Part shown: positions 51,932 through 61,117 of the stretch, in pieces
Layout of the letters: each line of letters starts with the position of its first letter
Position numbering within the stretch: the stretch's first letter is position 1
Made by a program: the position numbers and the translations under genes
The notes under the pieces: generated by a model
Seen by the model: only the letters and a program-made list of their open reading frames with translations
The model's database searches: none
What the model was told of the DNA's origin: nothing
Origin: DASWJZ01 sp963846475
GTDB lineage: Bacteria > Pseudomonadota > Alphaproteobacteria > Rhizobiales > Afifellaceae
Length of the DNA stretch: 64,000 nucleotides
Assembly (NCBI GenBank): GCA_963846475.1
Contig: CAWJVZ010000004.1
Coordinates: 1,674,001-1,738,000 of the forward strand
Direction of reading: 5' to 3'

Positions 51932-54433
51932 ATGCAGGCGTTTCCCGTCTGGTTGCGTTCCCGAGGGATCGTCGCTCATACAGCGGCCGGCCTTCTAGGC
52001 ATCGCACTCGTGTTTGCCACGTATGCTCTCGCCGAACGCGCGGCAGTGGGTGCCGCCGAAATGCCGGTTGGCGAGGAGCAGGTCGCCGCTACCGCCGAGA
52101 TGCCCGTGGCCTCCGACCAGGCCACCGGAGCAGGTGCTGGTGTGACGACCGGGGTGGCTCAGGGCGCCGCCGAATTGCCGATGCCCGACCAAGCCGGAAG
52201 ACGGGTCGGACTGGCCGCTGAGCCCGAGCCGACCCTTACTCCCGTCCAGCCAACGATAGCCACAGCCTTCATCGGCCAGGACGTCTATTCGAGCGAGGAT
52301 CCGGAATCCGACAAAATCGGTGAGGTGAACGACCTCATCATCGGCAGCGACGGCAAGATCACCCACGCCGTGATCGGCGTCGGCGGGTTCCTGGGGATCG
52401 GCGAGAAGGACGTCGCAGTGCCCTTCGAGGAGCTGGCAGTCGTCGAGCGCGAGGGCGATATCCGCCTGGTCTACGCCGCGACCAAGGAGCAGCTCGAGGC
52501 GGCCGAGGCGTTTGACCGCACGGCCTACGATCCGCGCGCCCGCTTCCAGGAAGAGCAGGCGGCCCAGGCCGAAGCGGCCGCGCCGGCTGCGGATACCGGA
52601 CTGACCCCGGCTCCGGCCACCGATATGGCGGCTCAGCCGGTCGACCAGCAGGCGGCAGCCACAACCGAGCAGCCGGCCGACCAGCAGGCAGCAGCTACGG
52701 CCGAGCAGCCGGCAGACCAGCAGGCGGCGGCCACAACCGAGCAGCCGGTCGACCAGCAGGCGGCAGCCACAACCGAGCAGCCGGCCGACCAGCAGGCAGC
52801 AGCTACGGCCGAGCAGCCGGCAGACCAGCAGGCGGCGGCCACAACCGAGCAGCCCGCGACCGGCGAGCAGCAGGTTGCGACCAGCCAAGGCGGCGAGGAC
52901 TTGTTCATGAGCTTCAACGCGGAGCAGGTCCGCGCCAGCAAGATCATGGGCCAGGAGATCTACGGCGCCGACAATGAGAGCATCGGCGAGGTTGCCGACC
53001 TCGTCCTGCAGGAGGACGGCAAGACCCGTGCCGCCACCGTCGACGTCGGCGGCTTCCTGGGCGTCGGCGAGAAGCGCGTCGCGATCCCGTTCAACGAGAT
53101 CGAGGTGGCGCAGAATCCCGACAATCCGGACGAGCCGCGCCTCCAGGTGGCGCTGAGCAAGCAGCAGCTCGAGGAGGCTCCCGCCTGGGAAGACCAGACA
53201 ATGGCCTCCGCCGACGCCAATGCCGACCAGCAGGCGGCGGCCACGACCGAGCAGCCCGCCGGCCAGCAGATGGCGGCCACAGAGCCTGATGATAGGGCAG
53301 TTTCAGGTGACGAAGCAGGTCCAGCCGATCCCGCTTACGAGGCATTGGTCGAGGAATGGCGTGCGAGGGGAATTACCCCGCCCAGCAACTATCCCGCGCT
53401 GAGGGCCGATCTTTCGTCAACCGGCTACTATTCTGTGCAGGTCTTTTTCGGGACAAACAGGATCAACGATGGTGATTTCGAGTCACCGAGTTTTGGCGAT
53501 AGAAGGGGCACCCAACTTTCTTTGGGATCCCTAATAGTAACGATCCCTGTCAAACACGTGACCGGGCAAGTTGAACGCCCTACTAAATGGACGATTTGGC
53601 GGCGAGATGATCCGAGTGAAATATTCTTACTCAATCGCACTTATATCTTAACAGAAGAAGATTTTCGCAAAGAGGCCACCAACCTGCTTTCCAGGATTGA
53701 CTCTGGGGAAAGGACGGCACTAGTTTTTATACACGGCTACAATGTGAAGTTTGCAGATGTTGCTTTTCGGGTGGCCCAAATTGTTCACGACATTCAATTC
53801 AACGGTGCTCCCTTTTTTTTCAGCTGGCCGTCAAGGGGAAATCTCGCAGATTATGAGTATGACCAGCAAAGCGCGCGCCATGCGGTAGCCTATTTAGAAT
53901 CCTTCCTGCGTCTTGTCATGTCTATGGAGGATATTGACTCTGTAAGTATCATTGCACATAGTCTCGGTAATGATCCTCTTCTAGAAGCGATTAGGAATCT
54001 TTCCCGCGATAATACTATTAGCGGCGTTGAGAAGGTCAAAGAGATCATCCTTGTTGCCCCAGATATTGATAAAGACCTCTACCTTGAACTGGCTAAGCAC
54101 CTTCCAGCTCTCTCAAGAAATATAACGCTTTACGCGTCTGGCAAGGATCGTGCTATGGATGCGGCACGTTCCTACGCGCGCGGGGTCCCGCGTGCAGGCG
54201 ATGTTCCACCTGTTGTAATCCGATCAGTGGAAGCAATAGATGCAACCGCGCTGAATACTGGGTTCTTTTCGCTGAACCACAGCGAGTATGCCGAAAACAG
54301 GACGCTTCTGGAAGATATCGATCGCCTTTTGACGCAGGGGCTCCACCCACCGGATCAGCGCAATGCAACGCTTCGGAAGATGCCCGTTCGTGTAGGTGAA
54401 GAGGACTTATTTTACTGGGTTTATCCTCCCTGA
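51932..54433 (+). CDS. Exported PRC-barrel x2 / DUF900 alpha-beta hydrolase fusion
   Basis: An 833-residue protein. N-terminal anchor AAGLLGIALVFATYALA, then PRC-barrel 1 (residues ~113-185: GQDVYSSEDPESDKIGEVND, GGFLGIGEKDVAVPFEEL), a low-complexity linker with six 12-residue repeats (238-309), PRC-barrel 2 (~340-415: GEVADLVLQEDGK, VGGFLGVGEKRVAIPF) and a C-terminal DUF900-type hydrolase from ~500. There VFIHGYNVKFADVAFR is the oxyanion region and S677 in IIAHSLGN the nucleophile, with VAPDIDKDLY and LNHSEYAEN supplying likely Asp and His. The hydrolase part is much poorer in GC than the PRC part. PRC proteins of this kind are common in the alphaproteobacterial envelope; the fusion suggests an anchored lipase/esterase. 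ATG at 51932 precedes the anchor. Confidence 0.82.
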   Translation: MQAFPVWLRSRGIVAHTAAGLLGIALVFATYALAERAAVGAAEMPVGEEQVAATAEMPVASDQATGAGAGVTTGVAQGAAELPMPDQAGRRVGLAAEPEPTLTPVQPTIATAFIGQDVYSSEDPESDKIGEVNDLIIGSDGKITHAVIGVGGFLGIGEKDVAVPFEELAVVEREGDIRLVYAATKEQLEAAEAFDRTAYDPRARFQEEQAAQAEAAAPAADTGLTPAPATDMAAQPVDQQAAATTEQPADQQAAATAEQPADQQAAATTEQPVDQQAAATTEQPADQQAAATAEQPADQQAAATTEQPATGEQQVATSQGGEDLFMSFNAEQVRASKIMGQEIYGADNESIGEVADLVLQEDGKTRAATVDVGGFLGVGEKRVAIPFNEIEVAQNPDNPDEPRLQVALSKQQLEEAPAWEDQTMASADANADQQAAATTEQPAGQQMAATEPDDRAVSGDEAGPADPAYEALVEEWRARGITPPSNYPALRADLSSTGYYSVQVFFGTNRINDGDFESPSFGDRRGTQLSLGSLIVTIPVKHVTGQVERPTKWTIWRRDDPSEIFLLNRTYILTEEDFRKEATNLLSRIDSGERTALVFIHGYNVKFADVAFRVAQIVHDIQFNGAPFFFSWPSRGNLADYEYDQQSARHAVAYLESFLRLVMSMEDIDSVSIIAHSLGNDPLLEAIRNLSRDNTISGVEKVKEIILVAPDIDKDLYLELAKHLPALSRNITLYASGKDRAMDAARSYARGVPRAGDVPPVVIRSVEAIDATALNTGFFSLNHSEYAENRTLLEDIDRLLTQGLHPPDQRNATLRKMPVRVGEEDLFYWVYPP
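52643..52858 (+). repeat. Six tandem 36-bp repeats inside the PRC-barrel fusion gene
   Basis: Each unit encodes DQQAAATTEQPA or a variant (TAEQPA, TTEQPV). Units 1-3 and 4-6 match each other in order, so a 108-bp block was duplicated. A partial unit recurs at 53225. The repeats stay in frame and lengthen the linker between the PRC domains. Confidence 0.9.
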
Positions 54434-55221
54434 ACGGCGTTTGTGGAAAACTCTTTGGCGATGCGCCTTGGCCACGTCTCTCCCCTATTATTGCGCCGCT
54501 TCACTGGTCGATTGCGCGGCGTGTCTCGCGGGCATGGACCGGCGCGGTGCCGAACCAGAGCGCGACTTTCTCCTCGGCTCGTATCGTGTGATCAAGGTTT
54601 CAGGGCTAGGCGAGAAACTGGATATCACGGACTGCCTGCCACCTCGGCAGCAGCTACTAAACTCGTCGAGCCCGAGATCAACCAACAGCAATGTAAAGGA
54701 AGCCGCCGCCGGGAGGCTGGACGGCCCTGCATTCACGATGTGCTCTCTCGGTAGCTGCAGCCGGGACGGGGCTGCAAGCTGAAGCTGGGCCGAGTTGCGC
54801 GTTGTCCCCGGGGTGCGTGCTCGGTGTGAGACGCGGGCCGAGTACGTTTGCACACCGACCTCGCTCGCCAACGCCCTTCAGTGCATCGCCTGGACCTTCG
54901 CTACTTGGACAGGCCTCTTTTCCACGACCATCCCTTCAGGCGGGTAACCGTCAGGTTGTCTAGCTTGGCGGAAAGCGCATGAAGGTGCCTTGAAACGACC
55001 GGACCGCGGAACAAGGGGCCCGGGCCCCGGTTGAGCGGGACTCGGAAAGCGAATGTCCGCTTCCGAGCTTGCCCTGCCCAAAGCGGACCGGCAGCTTCCG
55101 GCCAGCTTAGGCCACCCGTCGGTGGATGGGCAGATGTCCGAGGGGTGGACACATTGAGCCGAAGCGCGAGCTGGTCGGTTGACGGGGCGGAGTGCGGATC
55201 GTCAAATCCAAGCCTGTTCCC
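54434..55221. other. Intergenic, no supported gene
   Basis: About 790 bases with only shadow-like frames. A 128-codon frame overlapping the end of the hydrolase gene has no recognisable motif. The region likely includes the promoter of the cyanophycin-synthetase-like gene. Confidence 0.4.
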
Positions 55222-57057
55222 ATGGGGGCCCGGTTGCTCAGGATCGCCCGTCTTCAGCCGCTGCGCGGAGCCAACCGCTATTCCAGGTCCTCGCTCCTGG
55301 CAGGCACTTTGGAGATGACGACGGCCGCGGGCGCGACGGAGCGCGGTCCGGCCATCGAGCGCTATCAGGCCATGCTTGGCGAGCTCGGCCTGCTGCCTGC
55401 CGACGCGCCCGGCGAGGACGCGCCGCTGCCCCGCGATGTCGAGGCCATCGCCGGAAGGATCCGCGGCGGGCTCGGGCTGGATTGGGCCTCGCCCGAGCCG
55501 CTTCCGGCAGGCGAGGCGCTGTTCCTGATCCCGCTCGACCCGGAGGAGCTTGCGGCCGGCATCGCCGAGCTTGCGGTCGGCATCGTCGCCGCCGCCCTGG
55601 CCGGGCAGCCGGGTGACGAGCCGCATCGGGGAAGGCTGCAAGCGCTGCGGGCGCTCCTCGACCGGCTCCGTCCCGACATCCAGATGCGCGCGGTGGAACG
55701 GGAATGCCGAAGGCGCGCCGTGCCGTGGCGGCTGCTGCCGTGGAGCGGCCGCATCACCCAGATCGGCGAAGGCTCGCGGCAGATCCGCCTGGATCTGACC
55801 GAAACGTCGGAGACGCGCCTGCATGCGAGCCGCACCGCATCCGACAAGGTCGCCAGCAATTTGCTGCTCGCCCGCCACGGCCTGCCGGTCCCCAGGCAGG
55901 TGGCGATCCAGCGGACCTCCGAGGCCTGGGCGGCAGCGACCCGGCTCGGCCCGCCCGTCGTGGTGAAGCCGCGCAGCGGGCGCAAGGGCAAAGCCGTCAG
56001 CACCGGCCTGCGCCAGCGGGCAGAGGTTGAGAAAGCCGCGCACGCCGCGCTCCTCGCCGACCCGCGCGCGGTCGTGGAGAAGCATATTGCGGGGCTTGAC
56101 CACCGCATCCTGGTCGCCTTCGGCCAGGTCGTTGCCGTGTCGCAGCGGCGCCCCGCGCATGTCGTGGGCGACGGGCTTCACAGCGTCGCGGATCTCGTGG
56201 CGATCGAGAATCGCAACCCGGCGCGCTCGCCCGGCCTGACCACTATGCTCAGCCCCATCGTCGTCGACGCCGACACCCTTCGGCTGCTCGCGGCCCACAA
56301 TCTCGATCTGCAGAGCGTTCCGCCGGCCGGCGACAGGATCGTGCTGAAATCGAGCGCCAACCGGTCCACCGGCGGCACCTCCGTCGACGTGACCACAAGA
56401 ATCCATCCGGACAATGCGCGGATGGCCGTGCGCGCCGCCGAGATCGTCGGGCTCGACGTCGCCGGCATCGACTTCATCACGCCCGACATCGCGCAAAGCT
56501 ACACGGAGGCCGGCGGCGGCATTTGCGAGATCAACTCCAGGCCCGCCTTCCGCACCCATCTTTCCGCGGCGGGCGGCGAGCCCGGGGCGGTTATCGACGG
56601 TTTTTTGGACGCCCTCCTCCGGAGGCATCCCAGCTGGCGCGTTCCCGTCGTCCTTCTCTACGGGAGCAAGCCGGCGGGCCGGGCGGGCGAGCTGGCGGAG
56701 CGCCTGCGCAGCGAGCATGGCCTGCGCGTCGGGATCGCCGGTCGCGAAGGTCTGGCAGTGGACGGCTTTGCCTTGCCGGCCCGGCCTAAATCGCTGCACG
56801 ACGCACACATGCTGCTGACGGAGGATCCGACCGTCGGCATCGTGGTGATGGAGATCGAGCCGCAGCTCATGGCCGATGGCCTGGGACTTTCCGACGCCGA
56901 CGTGGCGCTCGTGCCGCAGCATTCCGGGCGGGAAGACAGCGCCTCCTTCCTGGAGCACGTTGCGATCCTGGAGCGCGCCGGCGCAGTCATTGTCCCGGGC
57001 GAGGAGCCGGCCGCGGCCCTGAGAGCCCTCGCCGAGCGGAACCTGCTGGCGCGCTAG
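55222..57057 (+). CDS. Cyanophycin synthetase-like ATP-grasp enzyme (CphA2-type)
   Basis: A 611-residue relative of cyanophycin synthetase. It opens with the family's N-domain strand LLRIARLQPLRGANRYSRSS. The ATP-grasp domain (~200-450) has ASDKVASNLLLARHGLPVP, VVKPRSGRKGKAVS, VEKHIAGLDHRILV, RSTGGTSVDVT and CEINSRPAFRTHLSAA. The C-terminal third matches the Mur-ligase domain in layout, but its P-loop is gone: residues 474-490 read VPVVLLYGSKPAGRAGE where CphA has VTGTNGKTTT. That fits CphA2, which polymerises beta-Asp-Arg dipeptides with one ATP-grasp site, though substrate is inferred. ATG at 55222 was chosen to begin just before the N-domain; GTG at 55192 is possible. Confidence 0.8.
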   Translation: MGARLLRIARLQPLRGANRYSRSSLLAGTLEMTTAAGATERGPAIERYQAMLGELGLLPADAPGEDAPLPRDVEAIAGRIRGGLGLDWASPEPLPAGEALFLIPLDPEELAAGIAELAVGIVAAALAGQPGDEPHRGRLQALRALLDRLRPDIQMRAVERECRRRAVPWRLLPWSGRITQIGEGSRQIRLDLTETSETRLHASRTASDKVASNLLLARHGLPVPRQVAIQRTSEAWAAATRLGPPVVVKPRSGRKGKAVSTGLRQRAEVEKAAHAALLADPRAVVEKHIAGLDHRILVAFGQVVAVSQRRPAHVVGDGLHSVADLVAIENRNPARSPGLTTMLSPIVVDADTLRLLAAHNLDLQSVPPAGDRIVLKSSANRSTGGTSVDVTTRIHPDNARMAVRAAEIVGLDVAGIDFITPDIAQSYTEAGGGICEINSRPAFRTHLSAAGGEPGAVIDGFLDALLRRHPSWRVPVVLLYGSKPAGRAGELAERLRSEHGLRVGIAGREGLAVDGFALPARPKSLHDAHMLLTEDPTVGIVVMEIEPQLMADGLGLSDADVALVPQHSGREDSASFLEHVAILERAGAVIVPGEEPAAALRALAERNLLAR

Positions 57058-57238
57058 TCAGCCGGAGCATGCCGAGCAGCCCGCCAGAGGATGGCCATTT
57101 CTGATCGGTTCGGCGCGTGCTCGTTCTAGAGCACCTCGTTGTTCGGCCTTGTTCGGCATCGAGGATTTTCGCGGAAATCGCAGCGCGGTCGGCCTGTTAC
57201 AGGAACGGCTTCATCTCGAACATCGGCCGGTCTGGGGT

Positions 57239-58432
57239 CTACGCGCTTCCGGCCGCGGCGACCCGCAGCGCCAGGTCGACCAGCGCGCGGTCGGCGCCGC
57301 GCGGGCCGATGAGCGACAGGCCGAGCGGCATGCCGTCCAGGCTGGCGAGCGGCATAGTGACCTGCGGCAGGCCGGAGAGGCCGGCAATGCACAGGATGGA
57401 GAGCGCCCGCTCGCGATAGGCCTGCAGCGCATCGCCCGCCAGGTCGCGCTGCGGCGCGATCGCCGGCGTGGTGGGCAGCATGAGCACGCCGTTTGAGCCG
57501 ACGAGCTCCTCGACGCGGGCGCGCTGGCGCCGGCGTCTCTCTTCCGCGCTGCGTCGCACGTCCGGCGTTATGTCGCGGCCGTATTCGAAGCGCTCGCGCG
57601 TGCCGGGCGACATGTCGGGGTCGCGATCGGTGATCCAGGCGCCATGGGCTTTCCAGGCCTCCACGGCCTGCAGGTGGCGGAACGTCCAATACCAGTCTTG
57701 CAGGCCTTCCGGCGCCACGGTGACGTGCTCGGCCGGCCCGAGCGGCGCTTCGACCATGGCTTCGGCGGGCTTCAGGGCCTCGCGCTCCCGGTCGGAAACG
57801 AGCTTGGCGAAAGTGTCGTCGGCCCGCAGCAGCCGGCCGATCTGAAATTCCTGCTTGTCGTCGCCTAAGAAGACCGGCGCGACTTTGCCGAAAATGGCCG
57901 GCTTGTCGGCGAAATAGCCCGGCGTGTCGAAGGACGGGGCGAGCGGCATGGTGCGGTCGAGCGGCACGCGGCCATGCGTCGGCCTGATCCCCCACAGCCC
58001 GCAATAGCTCGCCGGAGCACGCACGGAGCCGCCGGTATCCGAGCCGATAGCGAAATCGGCGAGGCCGGCGGCGACCGCCGCTGCGGAGCCGGACGAGGAG
58101 CCGCCCGTGATCCGCCCCTCGGCACGGACATTGATCGGCTCCGGAAAATGCTTGTTCTGGCCGTTCATCGAGAAGGCGAGCTCGTCGGTCTGGGTTTTGC
58201 CCACGAATCGCGCGCCCGCCTTCAGCATGGCGGTGACGATGGAAGCGCTCTCGGTGTGGATGGGGCTTTCGGTTGCCTTGATGGGGCTGCCGCAGCCGGT
58301 CGGATAGCCGGCCACGTCGTAGAGGTCTTTCACCGCGAAGGTGAGCCCCTTCAGCGGGCCCGTTGCGGCGGCGGGCACTTCGACCGCCTTATAGGGCAGG
58401 AAAGCATTCACCGGGTCGTTCTTTACGAGCAT
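57239..58432 (-). CDS. Amidase signature family enzyme
   Basis: A 397-residue amidase with the complete Ser-cisSer-Lys triad: Lys in TFAVKDLYDVAG, the Gly/Ser-rich loop GGSSSGSAAAVAAG (cis-Ser) and the nucleophile region GSDTGGSVRAPASYCG. GLWGIRPTHGRV follows as usual. It hydrolyses an amide, possibly an amino-acid amide or related compound; the substrate is not predictable. ATG at 58432 (MLVKNDPVNAF). A small HMA-fold gene ends 22 bp upstream on the same strand, and the cyanophycin-synthetase-like gene is convergent. Confidence 0.92.
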   Translation of the reverse strand: MLVKNDPVNAFLPYKAVEVPAAATGPLKGLTFAVKDLYDVAGYPTGCGSPIKATESPIHTESASIVTAMLKAGARFVGKTQTDELAFSMNGQNKHFPEPINVRAEGRITGGSSSGSAAAVAAGLADFAIGSDTGGSVRAPASYCGLWGIRPTHGRVPLDRTMPLAPSFDTPGYFADKPAIFGKVAPVFLGDDKQEFQIGRLLRADDTFAKLVSDREREALKPAEAMVEAPLGPAEHVTVAPEGLQDWYWTFRHLQAVEAWKAHGAWITDRDPDMSPGTRERFEYGRDITPDVRRSAEERRRRQRARVEELVGSNGVLMLPTTPAIAPQRDLAGDALQAYRERALSILCIAGLSGLPQVTMPLASLDGMPLGLSLIGPRGADRALVDLALRVAAAGSA

Positions 58433-58454
58433 TGGAGTCGTCCTTGGCACAGGC

Positions 58455-58667
58455 TCAGCCGACAAGGGTGGCGATATAGCCGGCTTTCTGCACCGCGGCG
58501 ATGAGCTCGTCGATCTCGACGCTGTCGCCGGCCTCCACCACGACGCTGTGAGCCGCCGGATCGGCATGCACGCTGATCACGCCGGGGACCAGGCGGAGGG
58601 CGTTCTCCACGGTCTCGACCGAGCCGGGCGAGGCGATTTCCTGGATGGTGAGACGGATCGGACGCAT
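58455..58667 (-). CDS. HMA-fold small protein lacking the CxxC metal site
   Basis: A 70-residue protein with the heavy-metal-associated ferredoxin-like fold pattern: RLTIQEIASPGSVETVENAL, VPGVISVHADPAAHSVVVEA and ELIAAVQKAGYIATL. The metal-binding GMxCxxC loop is replaced by EIASPGS, so it has no cysteine at all. It might serve as an adaptor or bind something other than copper. ATG at 58667. It is the first gene of a two-gene unit with the amidase. Confidence 0.7.
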   Translation of the reverse strand: MRPIRLTIQEIASPGSVETVENALRLVPGVISVHADPAAHSVVVEAGDSVEIDELIAAVQKAGYIATLVG

Positions 58668-58770
58668 TGCCACCACTTTCGTGATTGCCACGAGGGCCGG
58701 AGCTACACCATCCGCCGGCGCCGAGCGCAATGGCCTTTGCGCCGCGAAATCCCCAGTGCAATAGTACGAC

Positions 58771-60462
58771 ATGGCAATAAAACCTACCCGCCGGGATCTG
58801 CTGATCGGCCTCGGAGCGGTCGGGGCCCTGCCCCATTTGCCTGTCCGCGCGTGGTCGGCGCAGGCGCTGCCGCGTCCGTCCCTCTTCGTGGACGAGAAAG
58901 GCGGCGACGACGGCCGCGACGGGCGCACGCCGGATACGGCATGGCGGACGCTTGCCCGCGTGAATCGGCTGGGCAGCGGCGCGGCCGGCGAAGTCGTCGG
59001 CCTCGCCCGGGGCGGCCTCTGGCGGGAGGCTCTTTACGTGCCGGCGCCGCGAATGACCTTCGTTCCCTACGGCGCCGGGGCAAAGCCGATCATTTGCGGG
59101 GCGGAACTGAAGGTCAGGTGGATCGAGGACGGCCCGTTGGATTCCGCGCGCCGGCAAAGCCGGTCATGGCGAACCTATTCCGTCAGACAGGAAGAGGATC
59201 CCGGCGAGCAGGTCTTCGTCGACGACATGCGGCTCAGTCCCGCGACCTCGCGCCGCGATATGGAAGAGAGCAGCTTCTGGTGGGACGCGGCCGGCGGGCG
59301 GCTGCATGTTCGCTTGCGCCGCGATGCCGATCCGGCCGGACATCGGATCGAGGTCAGCAAGGAAGCGCTCTGCTGCGAGATCGCCGGGATTGCGGATGTG
59401 ACGGTGCGCGACATCGTCTTCGAGAAGGCCCGGCGTTGGGGCCTGAAGGGACGCGACGGCGCAGCCCGGCTCAAGGCGATCGGCTGCGAGTTCCTCCGCA
59501 ACGGCGGCAACGGCATCCATGTCGGTGACGGGAGCAACGCCGGCGAGAAAACGATCGAGAACCCGGACGTGGCGGTGATCGGATGCCGCGCGGCCTGGAA
59601 TCTGGGGAGCGGGATCGTCGGGCTCAATCGTGTGACCGGGATGCGCATCCTCAGGAGCGTCGCCCACCACAATTGCCAATCCGAAAGCCCCGGCGATTTT
59701 TCCGGCAACATCCGGATCATATCGGACTTCGTTCCGGGCACCGAAGAGGTGCCGCAGAACCGCCCTGCGGACTGCCTGATCGAGCAATGCGTGTCGCATT
59801 CGGCCGGCAAGGACCCGGACGGCAGGACCATCGTGTCGTCCGAACGCGGTCACGGCATCTGGCTCGACACCGCCGGACCGCGAAGTTTTGTCCGCAACTG
59901 CCGCTCGTTCGGCAATGCGAAATCCGGCGTTTACTACGAATGGGGCGGCCCCGATTGCTCGGGCGGGCTGGAAGGCAATCTCGCCTACGGCAACGAGACG
60001 GGGGTCCTTCTCGCCCGGCGCACCTCCGGCGCGGTCGTCCGCAACAATACGGCGCTCCACAACGGCAACGGCCTGTGGATCACCGGAGAATGGGGCGGCG
60101 AGCGGGACCTCTACGGTTTTCGCGACAACGAAGTTTACAACAACATCGCCGTCGACAACCGCATCGAGCTGCTCGTCAGCTGGGGGGCCGAGGCATCCGG
60201 CAACCTGTTCCATCACAATTGCTTCGGCCGCCAACGCCAGGACTTCGTATCCTGGGGCCTGGACAATCGCCTGGACACCTATGACGCGTTGGAACGGGCC
60301 TACGGCGCGCCGATGCACAACGTTGAAGCAGACCCGGTGCTGGTTCTATCGGAAGCGGGAGAGCTTTCGGTCTCCCCCGGCTCGCCGATCAAAGGCGCCG
60401 CCGCCGATGGGAGCGATCTCGGCGCCGATCCAAGCAGTGTCGCGCAAGTGAATGCCCGCTGA
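58771..60462 (+). CDS. Exported right-handed beta-helix protein
   Basis: A 563-residue protein with a Tat-like signal (TRRDLLIGLGAVGALPHLP) and a long beta-helix domain of repeated short strands with Asn/Gly turns: FLRNGGNGIHVGDGS, AAWNLGSGIVGLNRVTGM, NCRSFGNAKSGVYYEWGG, LAYGNETGVLLARRTSG, VVRNNTALHNGNGLWITG. SLFVDEKGGDDGRDGRTPDTAWRTL near the start is the usual entry of such PbH1 proteins. The fold is used by polysaccharide lyases and epimerases, and the exopolysaccharide genes downstream make a polysaccharide substrate likely. Catalytic residues cannot be assigned. Confidence 0.82.
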   Translation: MAIKPTRRDLLIGLGAVGALPHLPVRAWSAQALPRPSLFVDEKGGDDGRDGRTPDTAWRTLARVNRLGSGAAGEVVGLARGGLWREALYVPAPRMTFVPYGAGAKPIICGAELKVRWIEDGPLDSARRQSRSWRTYSVRQEEDPGEQVFVDDMRLSPATSRRDMEESSFWWDAAGGRLHVRLRRDADPAGHRIEVSKEALCCEIAGIADVTVRDIVFEKARRWGLKGRDGAARLKAIGCEFLRNGGNGIHVGDGSNAGEKTIENPDVAVIGCRAAWNLGSGIVGLNRVTGMRILRSVAHHNCQSESPGDFSGNIRIISDFVPGTEEVPQNRPADCLIEQCVSHSAGKDPDGRTIVSSERGHGIWLDTAGPRSFVRNCRSFGNAKSGVYYEWGGPDCSGGLEGNLAYGNETGVLLARRTSGAVVRNNTALHNGNGLWITGEWGGERDLYGFRDNEVYNNIAVDNRIELLVSWGAEASGNLFHHNCFGRQRQDFVSWGLDNRLDTYDALERAYGAPMHNVEADPVLVLSEAGELSVSPGSPIKGAAADGSDLGADPSSVAQVNAR

Positions 60463-60502
60463 TTTGCCGGCGCGCAGATCTGAGGTGCGGGCGCGAAGGA
60501 GA

Positions 60503-60691
60503 TCACCAGAGGCCGACAAGCCAGCCGAACAGCCAGGCGAGGAATGTCAGCCAGGCAAGCGTCGTTGCCAAGCAAAGCATCGCCAGCGCGTTAATCGCCA
60601 GCCGTTCCCGCAGCGGAATCTCGTCCGGCACAGCTTCCGAGCCTGAGGCCGCGCCCCCCTGATAGTGCTTTTCGTCTCCTGTCGAGCTCAT
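60503..60691 (-). CDS. Small membrane protein, unknown
   Basis: A 62-residue protein with a polar, acidic N-terminus (MSSTGDEKHYQGG) and one C-terminal membrane segment (ALAMLCLATTLAWLTFLAWLFGWLVG). ATG at 60691 follows AGGCGCGACC. It lies between the beta-helix gene and the exopolysaccharide promoter region. Unknown function. Confidence 0.55.
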   Translation of the reverse strand: MSSTGDEKHYQGGAASGSEAVPDEIPLRERLAINALAMLCLATTLAWLTFLAWLFGWLVGLW

Positions 60692-61117
60692 GGTCGCGCC
60701 TGCTTTGCCTTGGCGCGATATGTCTAAGAGGACAGCGGTGGTGCGGGTAAGTTTAGTAAAGTTTTAGTTAATTCGCGTGGACATCTGGTTGCCCCGCTTT
60801 GGTATAGTTAATGATCTATTTCGATTTTAACCAAATTGTCGAGCAGTCATACGCCGCAGCGCCACCCCGTGTAGGATCGTCGGAGCGTTGCAGGCGACCA
60901 CCGGGTCGGCGAGATGGCCTAGATTCGCTGTGCCAACCGAACCGGTGCATCCGAGGATGATCGCGGTCGCGGAACCGATCGTCAGGAAACGAGTGAACAT
61001 GGTCGGGATAGCTGTCCATACGGGAAATTTCGCCGCGCCGCATCATCAGCCGCTTTCCCGTGCGCCTCGCCCTGCAAATCGGACTCCCCCCCGTTCTGCG
61101 AATGGGCGCGGAACGCC
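60692..61117. other. AT-rich upstream region of the exopolysaccharide genes
   Basis: Bases 60740-60840 are clearly AT-richer than the surroundings (GTTTAGTAAAGTTTTAGTTA and TTAATGATCTATTTCGATTT). TGGACA (60778) and TATAGT (60803) are possible promoter elements with an over-long 19-bp spacer. No gene is supported in this stretch. Confidence 0.4.

Noticed and set aside
52643..52858. Regular 36-bp direct repeats resembling a CRISPR array.
   Set aside because: There are no spacers; units are contiguous, in frame and encode a protein linker.
54901..56958. A 685-codon open frame on the minus strand.
   Set aside because: It is the antisense of the cyanophycin-synthetase-like gene; its translation is Arg/Gly/His-rich with no motif, typical of high-GC shadows.
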